This document shows positions 1-7,355 of a DNA stretch of 9,240 bases, one piece after another (positions within the stretch are counted from its first letter, which is position 1; every line of letters begins with the position of its first letter). The stretch spans positions 1 through 9,240 of the forward strand of contig CAJGCY010000102.1 of NCBI GenBank assembly GCA_904501955.1, written 5' to 3'. A model generated the notes under the pieces. It had not been told where the DNA came from. It saw only the letters and a list, made by a program, of their open reading frames with translations, and did no database searches. A program made the position numbers and the translations under genes. The DNA is from an uncultured Akkermansia sp. Lineage in GTDB: Bacteria > Verrucomicrobiota > Verrucomicrobiia > Verrucomicrobiales > Akkermansiaceae.

Positions 1-1
1 C

Positions 2-904
2 GAGCAGGGTAACTCCGCCTTGCATGTTGCTGCCCGCACGGGTAAGGCCCTCTGCTGCTATGCTCTGCTGAACGGCGGCTTGAATGCCACGCTCAAGAAC
101 AAGGCCGGTGAGACTCCGCTGATGCTCGCCGCTCTGAATGGCCACACCATGGCTGTGCAGTTATTCGTCTCCTTGGATAAGGCGGAGATTAAGGAGGATG
201 CCGCCGCTGTGGCGAAGGCTTTGGCTGGTAAGAATACCCCGAATGCTCAAGAAATTATTGCGTTGCTGAACGCTTGCAACCCCTCCGCTTGCTTGGTCAA
301 GGAATACGAGTTCGAGCAGCGTCGCCTTGCCTCCGATGCTATCTACGCCAAGCAGAAGGCGGATGCTGAGGCTAAGGCTAAGGCTGATGCCGAGGCTGCC
401 GCCAAGGCTGCGGAAGAGGCTCGTGCCAAGGCTGCTGCTGAGGCTGCCGCCAAGGAGGAAGCCCGTGTGCGCGCCATTGCTGAGGCTGAGGCTCGCACCG
501 CTCAGGCCCTGCAGGTTATCACCGAGGCTGCTAACCTCAAGGCCGAGGCTGAGCGTCGCAACGTGGAGGCTGCTAACCTCAAGACCGAGGCTGCTCGTCA
601 GATGACGGAGGCTTACAACATGCAGGCTGAGGCTGCCCGCCGCAGCAAGGAGGCCACGGATGCCACCGCTGCTGCCACTGCCGCTAAGGCTGAGGCTGCG
701 AAGCTGACTGCTGAAGCTGCTGCTGCCAAGGCTGCCGCCGACAAGCAGGCTGCTGAAGCCGCCACCCTGAAGGCCGAAGCTGAGAAGCAGGCCGCTGAGG
801 CAGCAGCTCTGAAGGCTGAGGCTGAGAAACAGGCTGCTGAAGCTGCCGCGGCCAAGGCTGCTGCTGAGGCTGCCCCCGCTCCGGAAGCTGCTCCCGCTGC
901 CTGA
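2..904 (+). CDS. Ankyrin-repeat protein with alanine-rich coiled-coil tail (5' end outside window)
   Basis: The frame is open from base 2 with no stop upstream, so the gene begins before the window; the TTG at 20 is an internal Leu, not a start. The first ~85 residues hold two ankyrin-type repeats: GNSALHVAARTG (from base 8) and AGETPLMLAALNGH, both close to the G-x-TPLHLAA-xx-G consensus. A Cys-containing linker follows, then about 190 residues dominated by Ala, Glu, Lys and Arg, predicted to be one long helix or coiled coil, ending in a Pro/Ala tail (PAPEAAPAA). From 521 the tail has a regular 14-residue period. Ankyrin repeats bind proteins, and the tail resembles TolA-like spacer helices; a scaffold or envelope-linked role is inference. 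No catalytic motif is visible and any signal peptide is outside the window. Tandem stops (TGA TAA) end the frame, followed by a strong hairpin. Function unknown. Confidence 0.85.
   Translation, partial: EQGNSALHVAARTGKALCCYALLNGGLNATLKNKAGETPLMLAALNGHTMAVQLFVSLDKAEIKEDAAAVAKALAGKNTPNAQEIIALLNACNPSACLVKEYEFEQRRLASDAIYAKQKADAEAKAKADAEAAAKAAEEARAKAAAEAAAKEEARVRAIAEAEARTAQALQVITEAANLKAEAERRNVEAANLKTEAARQMTEAYNMQAEAARRSKEATDATAAATAAKAEAAKLTAEAAAAKAAADKQAAEAATLKAEAEKQAAEAAALKAEAEKQAAEAAAAKAAAEAAPAPEAAPAA
521..856 (+). repeat. Eight tandem 42-bp units encoding 14-residue coiled-coil repeats
   Basis: Read in frame, this stretch divides exactly into eight 14-residue units (two heptads each), such as TEAANLKAEAERRN, VEAANLKTEAARQM and AEAEKQAAEAAALK. 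The last units are nearest to one another, with AEAEKQAAEAAA occurring twice in succession, as expected for recent unit duplication. The constant 42-bp length without frame slips suggests that helix phase is selected. Such repeats often vary in copy number between strains. Confidence 0.8.
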
Positions 905-934
905 TAAGCACCTGAGCTGAAAATATCACCATTC

Positions 935-970
935 GAGCGGCGAACCGAGACCCGGTTCGCCGCTCTTGTT
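935..970 (+). terminator. Strong 12-bp hairpin after the ankyrin gene, likely terminator
   Basis: GAGCGGCGAACC (935-946) and GGTTCGCCGCTC (954-965) are a perfect 12-bp inverted repeat with a 7-nt loop, followed by TTGTT. A second, outer pair (ATCACC 925-930 with GGTGAT 974-979) could extend the structure. The T tract is short and interrupted, so termination efficiency is uncertain. It lies 30 bp after the stop codon and separates this gene from the mcrBC operon. Confidence 0.7.
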
Positions 971-1009
971 CACGGTGATTCTCTCAAAACAATGTGGTAA
1001 AATTATGGA

Positions 1010-1038
1010 TTGACAACCAATGAAAAAATAAGTAATCT
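1010..1038 (+). promoter_or_regulatory. Candidate promoter for mcrBC
   Basis: A perfect TTGACA (1010-1015) is followed after 17 bp by TAATCT (1033-1038), which keeps the TAnnnT core of a -10 box. The predicted start near 1045 would give a leader of about 70 nt before the ATG at 1115. No operator was recognised. Assigned by eye; the -10 matches only 3 of 6 positions. Confidence 0.45.
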
Positions 1039-1114
1039 GTTGTCCGGTTGAGATATCAGCCCATTCATAAAGAAACTTCTCCCCGCAAACTTAAACGAGT
1101 CGAACTCTGCGCTT

Positions 1115-3202
1115 ATGGCAATACCCAAATTAAAATTGGAAAATATCCACGAAGCATTAAAGTATATTGATACGAACGGTGTTCCTGTCGCGCACCGGAG
1201 TACAAAGTATGATCTTGTCGCTGATGACGGTAAACTGTATCCTCCGAAGTATGTGATAGCAGTTGCTGCTCATTTGGCATACGGTACGGATATTTCAACA
1301 TCAGATTTCAACGCTGTAGAAGCAAAGAGTTATCTGGAGGGCAACGGTTTTACTATTGATTCAAAAGGACAGGAGCAGTTCAAATTGATTATTACGGCTG
1401 ATACTGTTGTTTCCTCTGACAATCTCTTTTCTATGGATAATATCAGTCTAGGGAATGACTATAAGCCTCTTGATGCATGGTTCGAGAGAGAAAACGGTGA
1501 GGTAATTAAACGTTCCCTCAGAAGGGGTGAAAAAAGGATTAGTAATCAGACTTTACCGCGTATAGCCTGTCAGGTTTTTGAAAAGCATCTAGCTTCTCTA
1601 TCTGTGGAGGAGAAAGAGATGTTCCCTGTTTGCAAATACAACTCGGACAGCGATATGATTTGCGGTATTTTCGGAAGTGTAGACGAGTTCAAGAAAAAAT
1701 TGCGCAATAGTATAGAGTATATGCGATACAATTATGACAATGGTCGTATGCTTGTTATATATTGCTGGAATATATTCTCAACAATCTATTTTGTGCAGGA
1801 ATGTTTGAAGCGTTTTGGTACTCTGGGAGATAGTTTTATTCTTATATATCGAAAAAAATCCGAAAAAGACGCCTCTCAAGAGGAAAATGATGCAATTTCT
1901 AAGCCCGAATTTATGCCTCAGTCCGTTGGTTGTCGGAATCCTTACTCTACAATGTTACTCGAATCTCATAATTTGATTTTCAGGGGAGCACCGGGTACCG
2001 GCAAATCATATCTTGCTAAGGAAATAGCTGCGGATATTATCAGTAATGGATATGAAGAAAAGTATGAAGACCTTTCTGACGAGCAGAAAAATCAGGTGGA
2101 GTTTGTTCAATTTCACCCGAATTATGATTACTCTGATTTTGTCGAAGGTTTAAGGCCTAAGCTTAATGCTGATGGTTCCATGGGCTTTGAATTGAAGGAT
2201 GGCATTTTCAAGAAGTTCGTAGCTCGCGCTAGAAAAAACTACGAGGATTCCCTCAAAAAGAAAGAAGAGATAGAAAAGGAACTTTCTATTCAGGACGCCA
2301 TGGCGGAGTTTTTCTCCGGGGTGGAATATGGTAAGGATACCTTTCAAACAATCACTGGTAGTGAGTTTACCATTTTAAGCGTGGATGACCAGCACATCAA
2401 CATTGCCATTCCGAAGAATCCGTCAGCTAACAAACTCTCCTTGAACTTGGATGAAGTCAGAAAAATGTTGGAATCCGGCCTGAATTTCGACAAAATCAAA
2501 GATGTTACGGCTTTTTTCGGAAAAATATATGCAACTCAGGCTTATTCTTATGACTTTGCCATTTACAAAGCCATAAAATCAATGAAAAGAACGCCTTCCA
2601 AGGTTAAGGTGAGCCTGCCTGAGCAGAAAAAATACATATTCATCATCGATGAGATTAACCGCGGTGAGATTTCAAAGATCTTTGGTGAACTGTTTTATTC
2701 CCTTGATCCCGGCTATCGCGGCATAGCGGGAGAAATAGCAATGCAGTACTCGAATCTGCATGCCGCCCCTGATGAGAAGTTCTATATCCCCGAGAATGTG
2801 TATATCATAGGTACCATGAACGACATTGACCGTTCTGTGGATAGCTTTGATTTTGCCATGCGTCGCCGTTTTCGTTTTGTAGAGCTTTGTGCTGATGACC
2901 GTGCAGAGATGCTTGAAGCCTTGAACAATGAGGAACTGAAAGAGGAGGCTCTTAGTCGAATGAAAGCACTCAACGCGGAAATTGTCGCTGTCGATGACTT
3001 GAATGCTAATTATCAAATCGGACCGGCTTACTTCTTGAAGTTGAAAACATTGAGCTTTGATAAGCTTTGGACGGATTATTTGAGACCTCTTCTTCGTGAA
3101 TACATTCACGGCATGTATGATGAGGAGGGTATCATGAAACGCTTTGAAATAGCGTATGGCTATCCGAGTTCACCCCAACATGATGTAAATGAAGAGTCTT
3201 AG
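1115..3202 (+). CDS. mcrB: McrB-like AAA+ NTPase of a type IV (modification-dependent) restriction system
   Basis: 695 residues. In McrBC systems this subunit forms the NTP-driven motor and recognises modified DNA, while McrC cuts. Residues 1-82 resemble the small N-terminal domain seen in some modification-dependent enzymes (ScoMcrA-like head; key stretch GKLYPPKYVIAVA, ending in a ...GNGF motif). Residues ~88-245 form a second module I do not recognise. The AAA+ core has Walker A GAPGTGKS (291-298), the McrB hallmark FHPNYDYSDFVEGLRP (333-348), Walker B IIDEINRG (510-517), TMNDIDRS (567-574) and RRRF (583-586). A ~130-residue insert lies between residues ~372 and 504. The E. coli McrB signature NTAD appears here as NDID. 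The ATG at 1115 begins the conserved domain but has no Shine-Dalgarno sequence. The gene overlaps mcrC by 14 bp and is more AT-rich than its neighbours, suggesting transfer. The McrB call is firm; the target modification is unknown. Confidence 0.93.
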   Translation: MAIPKLKLENIHEALKYIDTNGVPVAHRSTKYDLVADDGKLYPPKYVIAVAAHLAYGTDISTSDFNAVEAKSYLEGNGFTIDSKGQEQFKLIITADTVVSSDNLFSMDNISLGNDYKPLDAWFERENGEVIKRSLRRGEKRISNQTLPRIACQVFEKHLASLSVEEKEMFPVCKYNSDSDMICGIFGSVDEFKKKLRNSIEYMRYNYDNGRMLVIYCWNIFSTIYFVQECLKRFGTLGDSFILIYRKKSEKDASQEENDAISKPEFMPQSVGCRNPYSTMLLESHNLIFRGAPGTGKSYLAKEIAADIISNGYEEKYEDLSDEQKNQVEFVQFHPNYDYSDFVEGLRPKLNADGSMGFELKDGIFKKFVARARKNYEDSLKKKEEIEKELSIQDAMAEFFSGVEYGKDTFQTITGSEFTILSVDDQHINIAIPKNPSANKLSLNLDEVRKMLESGLNFDKIKDVTAFFGKIYATQAYSYDFAIYKAIKSMKRTPSKVKVSLPEQKKYIFIIDEINRGEISKIFGELFYSLDPGYRGIAGEIAMQYSNLHAAPDEKFYIPENVYIIGTMNDIDRSVDSFDFAMRRRFRFVELCADDRAEMLEALNNEELKEEALSRMKALNAEIVAVDDLNANYQIGPAYFLKLKTLSFDKLWTDYLRPLLREYIHGMYDEEGIMKRFEIAYGYPSSPQHDVNEES

Positions 3203-4496
3203 GCTTAAGGATAATTCGCAACTGTATAAAAGCGATTTTTCTCCGGTGCAAAAATTAACGGCTAAAATCGCTGATAAAACACTGCTACAGCTTGAACGTG
3301 AGGGGGTATTCGTGTTTCCGGAAATCCTCAGGGATGCTGAGGACATTACGCAAGAACAACTGATTCTCCAAAGCGTCAATGAGTCGTATCGCACGAGTAA
3401 TGTGATGGGTTTCCTTGGCTACGGTGATGAGAGAATGGTAATTGAATCCCGTTTCTGTGGCTCCGGTGAAGATTTCTTTTTCCGGTATCTCTTAGATAGA
3501 GTCTTGGATTTTCCCAGTCTTGTGGAGTTTAGTTCCGATGCCGACATAAGCAATAGATTATTTAGTTTTTTTCTATTCCTGTTTCCTCGCTACCTTAGGT
3601 CTGCGATGCGGAAAGGATTGTTCAAAAAGTACACTCATCGTAGGTATAATGATGCGAATGTAAAAGGTTCCATCGATATAGCAAGGCACATCCGAATGAA
3701 CACTCCTTTTATCGGCTCCATTGCATACAGTCAACGTGAGTTTTCTTATGATAATCATCTCATGCAACTGGTGCGACACACCATTGAGTTTATTAAGGGA
3801 AAACCATATGGAAATAAAGTCCTTGCCAATGTCAAAGATGAGGTAAAACAGGTAATAGACGCTACACCTGCATATGAGTTGTCTGATAGACTGAAGCTTA
3901 TCGAATTGAATAAGAAGAATACAGTAGGACATGCATATTTCAGAGAATATCTGCCATTACAACGCTTGTGCCTTTTGATTCTTCGCCAACAAAAACATGT
4001 CGTGGGGGTGGGTACTCGTCAAATATACGGCATTCTGTTTGACGGCGCATGGCTGTGGGAAGAATACATCAATTCTCTGATAAAGGATATGTTCCATCAC
4101 CCGATGAATAAAAGCGATAAAGGTGCGCAGCGTTTATTTGCCGGTAATTTCGGTCGCATTTATCCTGATTTCATCAGCCGAAACAGTGAGCGGAGACAAA
4201 TTGCTGATGCAAAGTATAAGCCGATGGAAAATATAGGAAATCGTGATTATCTCCAGTTGTTGGCGTATATGTTTCGCTTTGATGCGAAAACCGGGTACTA
4301 TATCTATCCTGAATCCGGTAAATCGCATGTACAGCAATTGAGAATGAATCGTGGCTCTACCTATGATAAAGTCACCCCACGAGATGATGTCTCTATATTC
4401 AAATACGGCTTGCAAATTCCTATAAATGCCCCGGATTATGGCTCTTTCATCAAGCTTATGAAGGATTCTGAACAAGCGTTTATAGACTTGTTTTGA
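3189..4496 (+). CDS. mcrC: McrC-like PD-(D/E)xK nuclease subunit of the McrBC system
   Basis: 435 residues, near the upper end of the usual McrC length. In known McrBC, this subunit docks on the McrB ring, stimulates its NTPase and cleaves DNA. The C-terminal nuclease core is visible as RIYPDF with Asp327, then IADAKYK with Asp340 and Lys342 (the D...D-x-K pattern), then the helix DYLQLLAYMFRF. Upstream are the conserved stretches VKGSIDI (158-164) and REFSYDN (183-189), which I associate with one McrC subfamily. No catalytic residue appears to be missing and the frame is intact, so the system looks functional. The ATG at 3189 lies inside the last codons of mcrB (14-bp overlap), implying translational coupling, and no independent ribosome binding site is seen. 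Low GC like mcrB. The C-terminal sequence continues to the stop at 4494-4496 without a clear terminator; a palindromic repeat pair follows. Confidence 0.93.
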   Translation: MKSLRLKDNSQLYKSDFSPVQKLTAKIADKTLLQLEREGVFVFPEILRDAEDITQEQLILQSVNESYRTSNVMGFLGYGDERMVIESRFCGSGEDFFFRYLLDRVLDFPSLVEFSSDADISNRLFSFFLFLFPRYLRSAMRKGLFKKYTHRRYNDANVKGSIDIARHIRMNTPFIGSIAYSQREFSYDNHLMQLVRHTIEFIKGKPYGNKVLANVKDEVKQVIDATPAYELSDRLKLIELNKKNTVGHAYFREYLPLQRLCLLILRQQKHVVGVGTRQIYGILFDGAWLWEEYINSLIKDMFHHPMNKSDKGAQRLFAGNFGRIYPDFISRNSERRQIADAKYKPMENIGNRDYLQLLAYMFRFDAKTGYYIYPESGKSHVQQLRMNRGSTYDKVTPRDDVSIFKYGLQIPINAPDYGSFIKLMKDSEQAFIDLF

Positions 4497-4550
4497 TATG
4501 CCTCGGGTAAAATAAAGGGCGACTTGGTATAACTGAAGAGACAGGCTGCG

Positions 4551-4702
4551 CGATAAATCGGAAGTTGAAGGGCAACAAAATCTATCGGAGCGTGGGACTT
4601 TAGTCCCACAAATACGCGCGGGGCTAATCCATAAGAGGGACTAAAGTCCCTCGCTCCGAGTGGATGAATGTTACAAATCACCCCTTCAAATTCCGATTTA
4701 CC
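4551..4702. repeat. Inverted pair of REP-like palindromic units between convergent genes
   Basis: This lies between mcrC (plus) and queC (minus). The left unit starts CGATAAATCGGAAGTTG (4551-4567) and ends in hairpin GTGGGAC-TTTA-GTCCCAC (4592-4609). The right unit is its inverted relative: read on the minus strand from 4702 it begins GGTAAATCGGAATTTGAAGG (19 of 21 matches to the left head) and ends in GAGGGAC-TTTA-GTCCCTC (4652-4635). The CGGAGCG just outside each hairpin is also shared (4586-4592 and complement 4652-4658). The centre is about 25 bp of unrelated sequence. The arrangement resembles the paired REPs (BIMEs) of enterobacteria. It could act as a bidirectional transcription stop or mRNA stabiliser, though there is no T tract. 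No coding potential is seen in 4497-4717. Confidence 0.75.
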
Positions 4703-4717
4703 TTGCGACTGGCGGCA

Positions 4718-5374
4718 TTAACGCTCGTACTGCGTTGGGTCGGGGATGTGGGCGGCGGCGAAGGCATCTTTGCGTTCGCGGCAGGTGGCGCAGCTGCCGC
4801 AGTGGGCGGCGCGCCCGCAGTAGCAAGAGTAGGTGTGGGTGAAATCCACGCCGAGCTCGTGCCCGAGGGCGGTAATTTGCCCCTTGTCGTAGTTAATGAA
4901 GGGGCGGAGTATTTGAATGTTGGCAAAGGTGCCCAAGGAGATGGCAGAGGCCATGGCTTCCATGAAATCCTCACGGCAATCCGGGTAGAGGGCGTGATCG
5001 CCATTGTGCGCGGCGATGACAATGCCCTCCGCGTCGTTGCTCTCGGCAATACCGGCGGCTATGGCAAGGAAAATACCGTTGCGGAAGGGGACAACGGTTT
5101 GTTTGAGATTCTCTTCCGCGTAGTCGGCGGAGGGGATTGCATCCGCCCCGCTGAGCAAAGCGCTCTGCAAATGGGCAGAGATGGAGCGGATGTCAATCTC
5201 GTGATAGGGGATGCCGAGTTGCTCTGCTTGCCGGCGCGCACAGGCTAGCTCATGCGTGGCGTGGTTGCTGCCGTATTGGAACGACAGCGCGCACACCACC
5301 TTATGGTGCTTGTGAGCCCAGTGCAGGGCGGTGGTGGAATCCAGCCCGCCGGAGAGTAGTACGGCTACGTTCAT
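4718..5374 (-). CDS. queC: 7-cyano-7-deazaguanine synthase (QueC)
   Basis: 218 residues, normal for the family. QueC converts 7-carboxy-7-deazaguanine to preQ0 (7-cyano-7-deazaguanine) using ATP and ammonia, in the cytoplasmic queuosine pathway. The PP-loop ATP-binding motif SGGLDS is at residues 8-13. Near the C-terminus SCYCGRAAHCGSCATCRERK provides the zinc site, with Cys184, Cys192, Cys195 and Cys198 in the family spacing; Cys186 is an additional cysteine. The ATG at 5374 overlaps the queF stop as ATGA, so translation is probably coupled. It is the last gene of cysS-queF-queC, and its product is the substrate of the QueF encoded just upstream. The earlier enzymes (QueD, QueE) are not in the window. 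The palindrome pair begins 15 bp past the stop and may end transcription. Confidence 0.96.
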   Translation of the reverse strand: MNVAVLLSGGLDSTTALHWAHKHHKVVCALSFQYGSNHATHELACARRQAEQLGIPYHEIDIRSISAHLQSALLSGADAIPSADYAEENLKQTVVPFRNGIFLAIAAGIAESNDAEGIVIAAHNGDHALYPDCREDFMEAMASAISLGTFANIQILRPFINYDKGQITALGHELGVDFTHTYSCYCGRAAHCGSCATCRERKDAFAAAHIPDPTQYER

Positions 5375-5784
5375 ACAGGGCGGTTTTCCGGCTTGTGCTC
5401 GGCTGTGCAGGTAAGTTGAATACCGCCACGCGCGCCGAACTTGCCCTCCACTTTCATCCAGGCAGGGTCGACAGCAGCCACCAAGTCATCCAAGATGCGG
5501 TTGACCACCTGCTCATTGAACGCAGCATAGTTGCGGAAAGAGACGAGGTAGTATTTGAGGCTCTTGGTTTCCACCACCTTTTCCGCGGGGGTGTAGGTGA
5601 TGGTCAGCTCACAGCTGTCCGGTTGCCCGGTAACGGGGCAAAGGGAGGAGAACTCATGCGTGGTCAGCGTTACCACGTAGGGGCGCTGCGGGCTGCGGTT
5701 CGGGAATGCCTCAAGCTTGGCCTCCTCCGGGGTGCGGAAGAACTCACTGTGCTTGCCGAGCAAGGAAAGGTCTTTGTTATCCAT
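5371..5784 (-). CDS. queF: NADPH-dependent 7-cyano-7-deazaguanine reductase (QueF, short type)
   Basis: 137 residues, matching the single-domain (type I, Bacillus-like) QueF rather than the long E. coli type. It reduces the nitrile of preQ0 to the amine preQ1, the base that Tgt inserts into tRNA. The catalytic motif FSSLCPVTGQPD carries the nucleophile Cys49 and acid Asp56. The QueF motif ETKSLKYYL (72-80) is present, with Glu72 expected to bind substrate. The C-terminal GKFGARGG loop is also typical. The gene starts 11 bp after cysS; the spacer (ttttacacaat on the coding strand) has no Shine-Dalgarno sequence. It ends in a 4-bp ATGA overlap with queC. Pairing with queC places consecutive pathway steps in one transcript. 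Confidence 0.96.
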   Translation of the reverse strand: MDNKDLSLLGKHSEFFRTPEEAKLEAFPNRSPQRPYVVTLTTHEFSSLCPVTGQPDSCELTITYTPAEKVVETKSLKYYLVSFRNYAAFNEQVVNRILDDLVAAVDPAWMKVEGKFGARGGIQLTCTAEHKPENRPV

Positions 5785-5795
5785 ATTGTGTAAAA

Positions 5796-7211
5796 TCAGG
5801 CTTTGGTGAGTTTGTAAGAATCCTTGCCGTCTTTCATCGCCCAGCCGAGCTCGGCGAGCTTGCCACGCAGAGCATCCGCCGTTGCCCAGTCTTTTGCCAA
5901 GCGGGCAGCCCAGCGCTCATCGGCAATGGCTTTGATGTCCTCCGGTACCTCGATGTCGGCATCCGGGTCAGGCAGTTGCAGCCCCAATGCCTCCATGATG
6001 AAGCGGAAGGCTTTCCATACGGCCTTGGCCTCCGCTGCATCCATCTCCGCGGGCTTCACCCCCTTGATGGCGCTGAACACATGGCCGAGTGCCTCCGGGC
6101 CGTTGAGGTCGTCCTCCAAGCTGTCCCAAGCCGCTTGGAACATGCCGAGGGCAGGGGCTTTCTTCACTAAATCACGATAGGTGGGCTCCTTTTCACCGCT
6201 GGCTTTGGCGAGCTCCTTGTCGAAGCGGCCGAGTTTGTTGAGGGCGCTGGTGGCGTCTTTCATGCCGGAGAGGGTGAAATTGAGCGGGCGGCGGTAGTAG
6301 GCGCCTGCCAGCACATAGCGGAGGGCGGCGGGTGTGTAGCCCATCTCTTGCAGCTGGTCGAGCGTGTACATGTTGCCGAGGCTCTTGCTCATCTTGGCGC
6401 CATCCACCAGCAGGTGGGTAACGTGGAACCAATGGCGGGCAAAGTGACCACCGCAGGCGCAGCGGCTCTGCGCAATTTCATTTTCGTGGTGCGGGAACAC
6501 GAGGTCCACACCGCCGGAGTGCAAGTCAAAGGTGTCGCCGAGGTATTTGTGGCTCATGGCAGAGCACTCCAAGTGCCAGCCGGGGCGGCCTTCACCCCAG
6601 GGGGATTGCCAGAAGTTGGGACCATCCTCCGGGCGGCGGGCTTTCCAGAGCACGAAGTCAGCGACGCTGTCTTTCTCATACTCATCCGTATCCGCACGGC
6701 TGTTGGCCGTTTTGCCGAGGTCGAGCTCCTGGCGGTCCAAGTGAGCGAGTTTGCCGTAATCATTGTAGGAGGAGATGCGGAAGTATACGGAGCCGTCCTC
6801 GCTCTGGTAGGCGTGTCCGCCGTCCATGAGCTTTTGTACAATGTCGAGCTGCTCTTTGATGTGGCCTACTGCGCTGGGCTCTACGTGCGGAGCCAAGCAG
6901 TTGAGCGCTTTGCAATCGTCATGGAACTTGGCTGTCCACTTGGCCGTGTATTCACCCAGCGGCATGCCCTGAGCCTGAGAGTTGCGGATGGTCTTGTCGT
7001 CCACATCCGTCAGGTTGCGTACATGCTTGGTGCGCAGGCCACCCAGCTCTACCACGCGGCGGAAGACATCCTGCACTACGAAGGTGCGGAAATTGCCGAT
7101 GTGCGCAGCAGCGTACACCGTCGGTCCGCAACAGTAGAAGCGCAGCTGCTTGCCGTCCTCTGCCTGCACGGGCTTCATAGCCCCCGACTGTGTATCATAT
7201 AAGTTCAACAT
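5796..7211 (-). CDS. cysS: Cysteinyl-tRNA synthetase
   Basis: 471 residues from the ATG at 7211, close to the family norm. It is a class I synthetase that charges tRNA-Cys in the cytoplasm. The class I motif HIGN is at 37-40 and KMSKS at 273-277. Zinc ligands expected from E. coli CysRS align as Cys28, Cys216, His241 and Glu245 (in CCGPTVY, GWHLECS and HHENEIAQS). The C-terminal part is the anticodon-binding helical domain. The frame stays open upstream to 7580, but the family N-terminus (LNLYDTQSG) begins at 7211. An in-frame ATG at 7253 would add 14 basic residues that look like untranslated DNA containing the promoter. There is no Shine-Dalgarno sequence before 7211. It is the first gene of an operon with queF and queC. 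Confidence 0.95.
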   Translation of the reverse strand: MLNLYDTQSGAMKPVQAEDGKQLRFYCCGPTVYAAAHIGNFRTFVVQDVFRRVVELGGLRTKHVRNLTDVDDKTIRNSQAQGMPLGEYTAKWTAKFHDDCKALNCLAPHVEPSAVGHIKEQLDIVQKLMDGGHAYQSEDGSVYFRISSYNDYGKLAHLDRQELDLGKTANSRADTDEYEKDSVADFVLWKARRPEDGPNFWQSPWGEGRPGWHLECSAMSHKYLGDTFDLHSGGVDLVFPHHENEIAQSRCACGGHFARHWFHVTHLLVDGAKMSKSLGNMYTLDQLQEMGYTPAALRYVLAGAYYRRPLNFTLSGMKDATSALNKLGRFDKELAKASGEKEPTYRDLVKKAPALGMFQAAWDSLEDDLNGPEALGHVFSAIKGVKPAEMDAAEAKAVWKAFRFIMEALGLQLPDPDADIEVPEDIKAIADERWAARLAKDWATADALRGKLAELGWAMKDGKDSYKLTKA

Positions 7212-7220
7212 AACGCGCGT

Positions 7221-7249
7221 AGTATGCCTGCGCGCACGCTTTTTGTCAA
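7221..7249 (-). promoter_or_regulatory. Promoter of the cysS-queF-queC operon, giving a near-leaderless mRNA
   Basis: On the minus strand a perfect TTGACA (7249-7244) is followed after exactly 17 bp by CATACT (7226-7221; 4 of 6 matches to TATAAT). The expected start, about 7 nt downstream, falls near 7214-7213, only 2-3 nt before the cysS ATG at 7211. The leader would then be almost absent, which fits the missing Shine-Dalgarno sequence. It also argues against translation from the ATG at 7253. Confidence 0.6.
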
Positions 7250-7355
7250 GCATGCAGGGCGTCACAAGGCGGGAATTTGTGCATTTCTGAGAAATTATGC
7301 TTGCTATGTGCGGGGATATATGGCAGATTATTGTCATAAATAATACTTTTCTGCT

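Noticed and set aside
613..932. Open frames on the minus strand across the Ala-rich repeat
   Set aside because: They arise from the 42-bp repeat and GC bias, and one runs into the hairpin; the ankyrin frame is the real one.
4664..5248. 194-codon open frame on the plus strand
   Set aside because: It is antisense to queC and begins inside the palindromic repeat; its Gly/Ala/Val-rich translation is typical of a shadow frame.
6348..7202. 284-codon open frame on the plus strand
   Set aside because: It is antisense to cysS, whose HIGN, zinc and KMSKS motifs are intact; long shadow frames are expected in GC-rich genes.
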